From positions 1-19,049 of the forward strand of contig CAKTDF010000033.1 of NCBI GenBank assembly GCA_934541115.1: 19,049 bases of DNA. Direction: 5' to 3'. The stretch comes from an uncultured Eubacteriales bacterium (GTDB lineage: Bacteria; Bacillota; Clostridia; Oscillospirales; Acutalibacteraceae). A program made the position numbers and the translations under genes. The notes under the pieces are model-generated. The model was not told the DNA's origin. It searched no databases and saw only the letters and a list, made by a program, of their open reading frames with translations. How positions within the stretch are numbered: the stretch's first letter is position 1; every line of letters starts with the position of its first letter. Positions 1 to 5,370 of the stretch are shown piece by piece.

Positions 1-38
1 ACGCAGTATCGGTGAAAATTTGCCTTAAAAAACCGCAT
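1..38 (-). CDS. 5' end of an unidentified gene running off the window
   Basis: Reading leftward, an ATG at 38-36 opens a frame MRFFKANFHRYC that stays open to the window edge. A GAGGAG (55-50) lies 11 bases upstream, a usable but slightly distant ribosome binding site. It overlaps the last codons of the truncated acetyltransferase gene in another frame. The other explanation is that this is not a new gene but the +1 frame of the acetyltransferase, reached through the six-base T run just before its stop codon. Only 12 codons are visible, so no product can be named. Confidence 0.3.
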   Translation of the reverse strand, partial: MRFFKANFHRYC

Positions 39-303
39 TGAGTTCGACTCTCCTCAGCTTGAAAGGGTGACCGAGATAAAGACCGGCGCCGCACTGTTTG
101 GGCAAAATTTCAAGACCGTATTTTTCTGAAAGCCTATAAAGTCTGTAACGCCTAAGCAAAGTTGGCTTTTGACTATATTTTCGGTATAACCACATGTATT
201 TGAGATTGTGTTTCATAAAAACTTTGAACCAATCCGTCAAACTCCCGGTGTACTTTTCTCCGGTCATTCTGAAATAGTCAGCTTTAAAATCTTCGCTCAT
301 CAT
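25..303 (-). CDS. Truncated serine acetyltransferase-like protein (N-terminal part only)
   Basis: This 92-residue reading frame resembles the N-terminal half of the CysE-like acetyltransferases found in capsule and exopolysaccharide clusters. The helical N-terminus is followed by KYGLEILPKQCGAGLYLGHPF, which matches the family's 'YGIxIPxxxxIGxGLYIGHP' entry into the left-handed beta-helix. After GHPF the similarity stops, and the frame ends 11 residues later (KLRRVELNAVF). Family members are usually 150-200 residues, so the hexapeptide-repeat domain that holds the acetyl-CoA site is missing. The gene is probably a non-functional remnant, or frameshifted at the T6 run before the stop. The start overlaps the stop of the GT2 gene (TAATG), which suggests translational coupling. 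An in-frame ATG one codon later is an equally good start. Confidence 0.65.
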   Translation of the reverse strand: MMSEDFKADYFRMTGEKYTGSLTDWFKVFMKHNLKYMWLYRKYSQKPTLLRRYRLYRLSEKYGLEILPKQCGAGLYLGHPFKLRRVELNAVF

Positions 304-1202
304 TACTGTACCCCGGCTCTTTTCTTAATATAAAGGGATAAAAGCCAACCGACGGGCATACATAACACCGTCAAAAACTTTTTTGGCGACTCTTTTATAC
401 AGTTACGATTTTTGGCAATTATACTGCTTGAGCAATAGTGAACACAGTCAATAATCAATCTTTTGAATGACTCCGGATACTCCATTTTTACTGTTCGCCA
501 AAATGCAAAGCCCTTAGGGTTGTTGAGATATTGACGGAACATATTGCTGCTTGAACCGTCTGCTTGATATTCGACCTCGCAAAGCACATCATTTAATACA
601 GCAAGCCTGTAATCTTGGTCTATCAGCAAATACTTATAGGCAAGGCTGACATATTTTTCGCCCTCAAAAACAGGGTATTCCGGATATGAATTTATAACAT
701 CTGTTCGATAAATCAGCTTTTTATCACCGGAGCCACCGTTTGCATAATATCCGGAAAGCGTTGTTTCCGCCAAACCGTCGGGAAACCCGCTGCCAATAAC
801 ATTTCCTTTAAAATCAGCGTCAAGCCCAACAATACCCGCATATTCCTGCCCGTTTACAGATTCCCACTTCTTAAGAATCTTTTCAACGGCATTTTCCGCC
901 ATAGCGTCATCGGAATCAACACACGTGCAAAGCTCGGTGTGTATATTTGCATATGCGGTATTATGAGCTGTATGCATACCACCGTTTTTTTTATAAATAT
1001 ATTGAATTTCAAAACCGTTGTCATTCTCTTTCCAAAGTCTGACCGTCTCTCCCGTGTTGTCAGACGAACCATCATCAATAATGAGCCAGACAAAGTCCTT
1101 ACAGCTTTGCTTGCAAAGGCTTTCATAGGTTCGTTTTAATGTGTGTACCCGGTTAAAAGTAGGAGTAAAAACGGTAAGAATTATATCAGAACTGTTTTTC
1201 AT
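303..1202 (-). CDS. Glycosyltransferase family 2
   Basis: This 299-residue GT-A type glycosyltransferase is expected to transfer a sugar from a nucleotide-sugar donor to a growing polysaccharide or lipid-linked acceptor on the cytoplasmic face of the membrane. The N-terminus reads LTVFTPTFNR, followed by IIDDGSSDNT (DDGS at 43-46), which is the nucleotide-binding strand and loop. GGMHTAHN (74-81) follows, then DSDDA (96-100), the DxD-like metal-binding motif. No clear transmembrane segment is present, although the C-terminal LTVLCMPVGWLLSLYI is hydrophobic and could touch the membrane. The start overlaps the upstream GT4 gene by 17 bases. The nearest SD-like GAGGAG is about 16 bases from the ATG, so translation probably depends on coupling. 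The acceptor and sugar cannot be deduced. Confidence 0.9.
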   Translation of the reverse strand: MKNSSDIILTVFTPTFNRVHTLKRTYESLCKQSCKDFVWLIIDDGSSDNTGETVRLWKENDNGFEIQYIYKKNGGMHTAHNTAYANIHTELCTCVDSDDAMAENAVEKILKKWESVNGQEYAGIVGLDADFKGNVIGSGFPDGLAETTLSGYYANGGSGDKKLIYRTDVINSYPEYPVFEGEKYVSLAYKYLLIDQDYRLAVLNDVLCEVEYQADGSSSNMFRQYLNNPKGFAFWRTVKMEYPESFKRLIIDCVHYCSSSIIAKNRNCIKESPKKFLTVLCMPVGWLLSLYIKKRAGVQ

Positions 1203-2283
1203 AAGCTTTTTTATAAAACTCCTCTAATTTGACTGCTTCATTTATAATATCCATATGTTTTGAAGTCACTTCGGCACTGCGATCTTTCCTCACAATATCA
1301 CGCTTAGTCAAAACCGCGTCTGCCCACTCGTCCGCCCCGGCGTCAAGCGGCAAAAAGGCAGTCAAATCTGCGGTAACTGCACAATCGTTCGGAACATTTT
1401 CAGAAATCACGCATGGCAGACCCGATGTTTGAGCTTCAAGCGCGGCAATTCCGAATCCCTCATATAGCGACGGAAAAACAAATATGTCCATAGCTTGGAG
1501 CAGCTCATCAACATTCTCGCAAACTCCGGCAAAAATTACGTCTTTTGAAAGGTTCAGCCTTTTGACCTTTTCAAAAATCTCGATTCTTTTTGCACCGTCT
1601 CCAACCAAAAGCAGTTTCGCGTCGGGACAACATTCTTTGACGATTTGAAAAACATCAATAAGAAAATCATGGTTTTTAGCCGGAGAGAAACGTCCGACAT
1701 GGCCGAGAACAAATGCATCCTCAAGCTGCAGCTTTTTGCGCATTTCATTGCGAACAGACATATCAAACGCATATTTTGAAGTGTCAATAGCATTTTTCAG
1801 CACTGTAATCTTATCCGTGCCGAACATCCACTTGCCCGCATCCTCCGAACAAGAAAATAGAAATGTTGCATAACGTGAAATGAATCTTTTTGAAAAAAGC
1901 TTAAAGATGAATTTCCAATCATGATCCTGAGCTGTACTGTGAGCGTGAGCTATACGTACCGGAACGCCGGCTCTTTTTGCCGCTCTTAACGGATATGCAC
2001 TCATGCAGTCAAGGTGCGCATGAACAATATTGTACTCAGTGTGTTCTCTGAAAAAATCATCAAGTGCACTGTAATATGACGGCGAAAGCGGATTAAGCTT
2101 TTGAATGCGAAAAATACGTCCGCCAAGCTTTTCAATTTCATCATCATATGCGGCACGTTTCTGCCGGTGTACCAAAAAATCAAATTGAACACTGCCGCGG
2201 TCAATGTGGCGATAGTAATTCATCAGCATGGTTTCAAGACCGCCACGGTTCATATCGGTCACCACATGCAACACTCTTAACAT
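1186..2283 (-). CDS. Glycosyltransferase family 4 (GT-B fold, EpsF/capsule type)
   Basis: This 365-residue GT-B glycosyltransferase is probably the first gene of the visible polysaccharide operon. The N-terminal domain starts MLRVLHVVTDMNRGGLETML, where the GG loop near residue 14 contacts the donor phosphates, and it continues with NIVHAHL and IAHAHST. The C-terminal domain has GRFSPAKNH (about 196-204), LLLVGDGAKR, and FVFPSLYEGFGIAALEAQTSGLPCV (about 268-290). The last contains the E-x7-E signature EGFGIAALE that binds the nucleotide-sugar. The length is normal for the family. RBS GGAGAGG lies 10 bases before the ATG, and a good promoter sits at 2340-2368. It overlaps the GT2 gene downstream. 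It likely acts in capsule or exopolysaccharide assembly; substrates are unknown. Confidence 0.92.
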   Translation of the reverse strand: MLRVLHVVTDMNRGGLETMLMNYYRHIDRGSVQFDFLVHRQKRAAYDDEIEKLGGRIFRIQKLNPLSPSYYSALDDFFREHTEYNIVHAHLDCMSAYPLRAAKRAGVPVRIAHAHSTAQDHDWKFIFKLFSKRFISRYATFLFSCSEDAGKWMFGTDKITVLKNAIDTSKYAFDMSVRNEMRKKLQLEDAFVLGHVGRFSPAKNHDFLIDVFQIVKECCPDAKLLLVGDGAKRIEIFEKVKRLNLSKDVIFAGVCENVDELLQAMDIFVFPSLYEGFGIAALEAQTSGLPCVISENVPNDCAVTADLTAFLPLDAGADEWADAVLTKRDIVRKDRSAEVTSKHMDIINEAVKLEEFYKKAYEKQF

Positions 2284-2310
2284 AACTTTTGTTCCTCTCC
2301 AAAACTCAAG

Positions 2311-2330
2311 TTTGAATATAATAATTCAAA
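2311..2330. repeat. Inverted repeat in the GT operon leader
   Basis: TTTGAAT (2311-2317) and ATTCAAA (2324-2330) are a perfect 7-bp inverted repeat with a 6-base A/T spacer. It sits between the -10 box (2340-2345) and the RBS of the GT4 gene, starting a few bases after the expected transcript start. It may be a repressor site or a short 5' hairpin; it is also AT-rich enough to be chance. Confidence 0.4.
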
Positions 2331-2339
2331 GATAGAGCT

Positions 2340-2368
2340 ATTTTATCATGGTTTCCAAGAGACCGCAA
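2340..2368 (-). promoter_or_regulatory. Promoter of the glycosyltransferase operon
   Basis: On the minus strand a TTGCGG -35 box (2368-2363) and TAAAAT -10 box (2345-2340) are separated by 17 bases. A TG precedes the -10 (TGATAAAAT), giving an extended -10. Transcription would start near 2333, about 50 bases before the GT4 start codon. Confidence 0.6.
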
Positions 2369-2376
2369 TACTTCAA

Positions 2377-2413
2377 AAGAAAAAAGCCGTGCCCTTTTAC
2401 AAAGACACGACTT
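2377..2413 (-). terminator. Rho-independent terminator of the secreted hydrolase gene
   Basis: Minus-strand AAGTCGTGTC (2413-2404) pairs over 10 bp, with two G-U pairs, with GGCACGGCTT (2393-2384) around a 10-base loop. A T tract follows. It lies 16 bases after the stop of the hydrolase gene and separates it from the GT operon promoter. Confidence 0.85.
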
Positions 2414-2428
2414 TCATTTAAAAACGGC

Positions 2429-4519
2429 TTATTTTACAAATGAGTTTTTGAAGAAATCAATCACTGCACGGAACGCTCTGACAACAGAAAGAACAAAAGC
2501 GCGAATCATCGTGAAAAAGTCAAAATTTGAAAGCTCGCTCATAACTTCATCCGAAGTCATATAAATCGGTTTCATCTTTACTTCCGTAAACGGGTTCGAA
2601 GCATCGTAGTCTGCAAGATCTGCATTATTAACAGTAAAGTTAAACGTACGTCCGTCCATAGCCATAACAGCGTTATCCTCAAGGTAGTATATCGACACAG
2701 TAAAGTTTGTCATACCTTTGTCTGTGATTGCAGACTTGAGAGGAATGCTGACGCTTTCGCCCATCTTGATCTTTTTTCCTCTGACGCTCTCGAGTTGAAC
2801 ATCTGCGCCCTCAACCTTAAGTGAGATAAGCTCAATTCCGCTTTTTCTTGAAATGTTTTCAATAACAAGCGCGGTATCAGAAGAATCCGCTCTGCCGTAA
2901 ACGGAATTATCGAATTTTGCATGAACACCGAGCTTTGCGTTATATGTTGTTTCAAACTGCGGGAAAGCAGGATCGGCGTGAACATCGGCGAGATCGCCGT
3001 CAAGCAAAAGCCTGTTGGTGAGAGGCAAAGCATAATTATCATATGCATACTGGGCGTGGAACTGACCCTCGATATACCATGTATTTTCGGGGAGATATCC
3101 ATAAGCACCGTCAAGGTTCATTCGCGGTGAAACATGGTTGTGTGACGAATCGGTGCAGGTAACAGCCGAATCCGTAAAATCAGTATTATAACCGTTGCTG
3201 AAACGATAGCCATAGTCAGTTACTTTTGCGCCGGAAGCGGTCTTGGCGGCAACAAGGCAGTCGCCGTTGACGGTTGAACCGGTAGCGGTTGTGATATCAG
3301 TACCGCAGACAATATTTACATTTACACCTCTTTCGCGTGCGTAAGTGAGGTAATGATTGAGGTTATTCATAACATTATAGTGTGCAAAATCTGTTCTTGC
3401 GAGCATAGGCGCATATTCCGCCTGCTTTTCGGCAGTATTTATTTTACTTGCCTTAATTTCATCATAGTGGTCAACATCTACAAAGTCCCACATACTGCCA
3501 AGAGAAAGAACAACGCTCATCATTCTTTCGTCTTGAACAATTGAGTTGAAGAAATTATTGGTCTTGTCGAGCTTTGCAAAAGCAAGAAGCCATTCATATT
3601 CAGACTCCCAAATGTACTCGTCGCCGCCGACAAGATCTTTGAGCGGATTGTTACCGTACTCAACAAATTCCATAATTCTGGTTACATCAAAGTGAGAAGT
3701 ACCGGAAATAAGATCGTAAGCAAGCTGAACTCCGCCGATGGCAGGTGAATTGAGAACAGCGTTGTTAATATAGTTGAGGTTGAAATATGTTTTAAGTTCA
3801 CTGTAATCAATACCGAGCAAAGAAGCAAGCTGCACCGCTTTTTCGCCGCCCTCGTCAACAAGTGAGCAAAGCGAAATGTAGGTTCCGGTGGTCTGACCGC
3901 CGTGACTTTCACTGAATACATTCACTTTTTCTGCGCCGGTATAATCAAGAACGGATTTTATGTACTTTCCGAGATCAAAGGCACAAAAGATAATTTCCTG
4001 ACGCCAGTCGGTTGAAAACTGAAAAACATTTTCTGCTCCGATTTTTTCGCAGAGAATCGGCGTATATCTTTTTTCGTGAATCGTACCCTTCAGATACTCA
4101 ATACTATCCATGTTGTCATAGATGTACTGCATATTGCTTTCCTGCGGCGTCGTGGGCCATGTTCCGCTGTTATACTTCGGAGTACCGTCGGGATTGCGTT
4201 TCATTTTTTCAATAATCTGATCAGCAGCAATAACAAGCTGTTCTCTGAGCTTTTCCGGGTTCTTATTCATGAAAAGCTCAAGATTTGCAGAGGTAAGCTC
4301 CGGAATATCCTTAGCCGCAACGGTAAAGATACCACCCATGTCAAGACCCCAGATTTTGCCTATAATGTTGCCCTCGTTATCAAACTCAAAAATTTGAGAT
4401 GACGAGTAACCCGAGTCAATGACCACCGGCAAAACATCGTCAGCAGCAAAAGCGGCTACAGGCAAAGCCGTGACGAGCATGATCAGCGCAAGAATTACGC
4501 TCAGTACTTTTTTGTTCAT
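2429..4519 (-). CDS. Secreted LCAT-like alpha/beta hydrolase (lipase/acyltransferase type)
   Basis: This 696-residue exported protein has a classical signal peptide (MNKK, then a hydrophobic core ending LPVAAFA at about 25). The mature start (VLPVVIDSGYSSSQIF, then IWGLD) and the later FSTDWRQ follow the layout of lecithin:cholesterol acyltransferase-like hydrolases. The nucleophile elbow is SESHGG with Ser205, where the first small residue of GxSxG is Ser. Likely partners are Asp408 (VCGTDITT) and His488 (GQFHAQY). Residues from about 510 look like a beta-sandwich module (DTALVIENISRKSGIELISLKVEG). The last 35 residues form an amphipathic or hydrophobic helix rich in Phe and Arg, with no LPxTG motif, and might bind the envelope. 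It is monocistronic, with RBS GGAGAG 6 bases before the ATG. Substrate unknown; ester or lipid hydrolysis is inferred from the fold. Confidence 0.75.
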   Translation of the reverse strand: MNKKVLSVILALIMLVTALPVAAFAADDVLPVVIDSGYSSSQIFEFDNEGNIIGKIWGLDMGGIFTVAAKDIPELTSANLELFMNKNPEKLREQLVIAADQIIEKMKRNPDGTPKYNSGTWPTTPQESNMQYIYDNMDSIEYLKGTIHEKRYTPILCEKIGAENVFQFSTDWRQEIIFCAFDLGKYIKSVLDYTGAEKVNVFSESHGGQTTGTYISLCSLVDEGGEKAVQLASLLGIDYSELKTYFNLNYINNAVLNSPAIGGVQLAYDLISGTSHFDVTRIMEFVEYGNNPLKDLVGGDEYIWESEYEWLLAFAKLDKTNNFFNSIVQDERMMSVVLSLGSMWDFVDVDHYDEIKASKINTAEKQAEYAPMLARTDFAHYNVMNNLNHYLTYARERGVNVNIVCGTDITTATGSTVNGDCLVAAKTASGAKVTDYGYRFSNGYNTDFTDSAVTCTDSSHNHVSPRMNLDGAYGYLPENTWYIEGQFHAQYAYDNYALPLTNRLLLDGDLADVHADPAFPQFETTYNAKLGVHAKFDNSVYGRADSSDTALVIENISRKSGIELISLKVEGADVQLESVRGKKIKMGESVSIPLKSAITDKGMTNFTVSIYYLEDNAVMAMDGRTFNFTVNNADLADYDASNPFTEVKMKPIYMTSDEVMSELSNFDFFTMIRAFVLSVVRAFRAVIDFFKNSFVK

Positions 4520-4530
4520 TTTCTTCTCTC

Positions 4531-4645
4531 CATTCCGTCGGCAGAATGTCGCTGCCGAACTTTTTCAATTCATTTGTACACGAACCGAAAGCGCCGAAAC
4601 GGGCTTTACGGCACATTCCCGCACGCTGGGAATAATATACAAATG
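4531..4645 (-). promoter_or_regulatory. Candidate structured leader RNA (three-way junction plus RBS-proximal switch hairpins)
   Basis: The leader of the hydrolase mRNA can fold, by eye, into a closing helix P1 (CAUUUGUA 4645-4638 with UACAAAUG 4578-4571). P1 encloses two hairpins. P2 is AUUCCC/GGGAAU (4633-4628 with 4620-4615). P3 is CCG-AAAGC-CCG with CGG-GCUUU-CGG (4611-4594-4585, one bulged U and one bulged C). Downstream, UCGGCAG/CUGCCGA (4558-4552 with 4544-4538) competes with CAUUCUG/CGGAAUG (4548-4542 with 4537-4531). The latter includes the first G of the Shine-Dalgarno GGAGAG. P1 starts about 8 bases after the predicted transcript start. The class is not one I recognise, and no covariation test was possible. 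Confidence 0.45.
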
Positions 4646-4659
4646 TCTAATTAACAGTT

Positions 4660-4688
4660 ATTTTATATCAGCACGCCTCAAAAGTCAA
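4660..4688 (-). promoter_or_regulatory. Promoter of the secreted hydrolase gene
   Basis: Minus-strand TTGACT (4688-4683) and TAAAAT (4665-4660) are 17 bases apart, a near-consensus sigma-A promoter. Transcription would begin near 4653 and give a 5' leader of about 134 bases, long for a single gene, which contains the structured element at 4531-4645. Confidence 0.7.
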
Positions 4689-4689
4689 G

Positions 4690-4925
4690 AAAAACATTGA
4701 AATATATTAATAAATTATTCATTTTGTTGATTAAAATATCGTGGTATAAAAAACATCCTAAATGCTTGATCGGAAAACTCAAAACTGAATTTTAATGTAC
4801 ACATTTTTTTGTTTTTTACTCGTTCACTTATGTCGTATAAAACGTTACAACTTTTACCACTCCACATCTAATAGAATGCGACTGCTACATCTTTTAAATA
4901 TTTTCAGTCGGTTATTTTTTGACTC
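4690..4925. other. AT-rich intergenic stretch, no gene seen
   Basis: This AT-rich spacer lies between the divergent hydrolase and blaI-like promoters. I see no convincing open reading frame, RNA gene or strong hairpin. It contains several poly-T runs and scattered promoter-like hexamers without proper spacing. Confidence 0.6.
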
Positions 4926-4954
4926 TTGACAAGTCTACTCTAATATGTTAGAGT
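4926..4954 (+). promoter_or_regulatory. Promoter of the blaI-like/M56 operon
   Basis: TTGACA (4926-4931) is a perfect -35 box, followed after 17 bases by TAGAGT (4949-4954), a weak -10 box. The spacer and -10 are themselves one palindrome (4937-4954), so a bound repressor would cover the polymerase site. This is what one expects of an autorepressed BlaI-type operon. Confidence 0.65.
4937..4954. promoter_or_regulatory. Operator 1 for the BlaI-like repressor
   Basis: ACTCTAATATGTTAGAGT is a perfect dyad (7-bp arms ACTCTAA/TTAGAGT around TATG) lying over the promoter spacer and -10 box. The core CTCTA-N6-TAGAG is repeated at operator 2, with centres 26 bp apart. The half-site differs from the TACA/TGTA core known for staphylococcal BlaI/MecI. 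Confidence 0.75.
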
Positions 4955-4963
4955 GTATGTGTC

Positions 4964-4979
4964 CTCTATTGGATTAGAG
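4964..4979. promoter_or_regulatory. Operator 2 for the BlaI-like repressor
   Basis: CTCTATTGGATTAGAG repeats the CTCTA-N6-TAGAG arrangement of operator 1 with a different spacer sequence. It sits just downstream of the expected transcript start and 4 bases before the RBS AGGAGG (4984-4989), a typical second repressor site in bla/mec-type control regions. Confidence 0.7.
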
Positions 4980-4995
4980 TAAAAGGAGGCTAGTT

Positions 4996-5370
4996 ATGAA
5001 CACACCGAAAGTTTTTGAAAGTGAATATCGGTTCTGCCTGATTCTATGGGAACATGAACCGATAAAAAGCAGTGAACTCATCCGTCTTTGCAAAGAACAA
5101 CTTGGCTGGAAACCGACAACCACTTACACCGTGATTAAACGCCTCTCAGAACGCAGAATCTTGAAAAATAAGAGCACTATTGTCACTTCAATTGTGAGCA
5201 AAGATGAAGTGCAGGCTGCACAAATCGATGAGATGGTTGAAAAAACATTTGAAGGTTCCCTTCCTGCTTTTATTGCCGCATTCACAAAACATCAAAAGCT
5301 CTCCGAAAAAGAAATCGACGAGGTTCAGAACATGATCGACCGCTTCAGAAAGGAGAAATGCAATGAGTGA
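4996..5370 (+). CDS. BlaI/MecI/CopY-family transcriptional repressor
   Basis: This 124-residue winged-helix repressor is expected to bind the two palindromes immediately upstream as a dimer and to be removed by proteolysis when the membrane partner senses a signal. Residues 1-70 hold the winged helix: ESEYRFCLILWEHEPIKSSELIRL, the recognition helix KPTTTYTVIKRLSERRIL, and a wing around 57-66. Residues 71-124 form the dimerisation helices (GSLPAFIAAFTKHQKLSEKEIDEVQNMI). In staphylococcal BlaI the cut is Asn101-Phe102; here the aligned bond is Ala95-Phe96. RBS AGGAGG is 6 bases before the ATG. The stop overlaps the M56 start by 8 bases, so the two are co-translated. Which genes it represses besides its own operon cannot be seen. 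Confidence 0.93.
   Translation: MNTPKVFESEYRFCLILWEHEPIKSSELIRLCKEQLGWKPTTTYTVIKRLSERRILKNKSTIVTSIVSKDEVQAAQIDEMVEKTFEGSLPAFIAAFTKHQKLSEKEIDEVQNMIDRFRKEKCNE

Noticed and set aside
37..46. ATTGAGTTCG occurs near both window ends (37-46 and 19026-19035)
   Set aside because: Ten bases with no extension of similarity is expected by chance at this length and composition; there is no sign of an attachment site.
36..58. TTCGACT within a short stem, resembling a tRNA T-arm
   Set aside because: Only three of five stem pairs form, and there is no acceptor, anticodon or D-arm within reach.
4864..4880. TCTAATAGA as a possible third BlaI-type operator
   Set aside because: The arms are only 4 bp and the spacing does not match CTCTA-N6-TAGAG.
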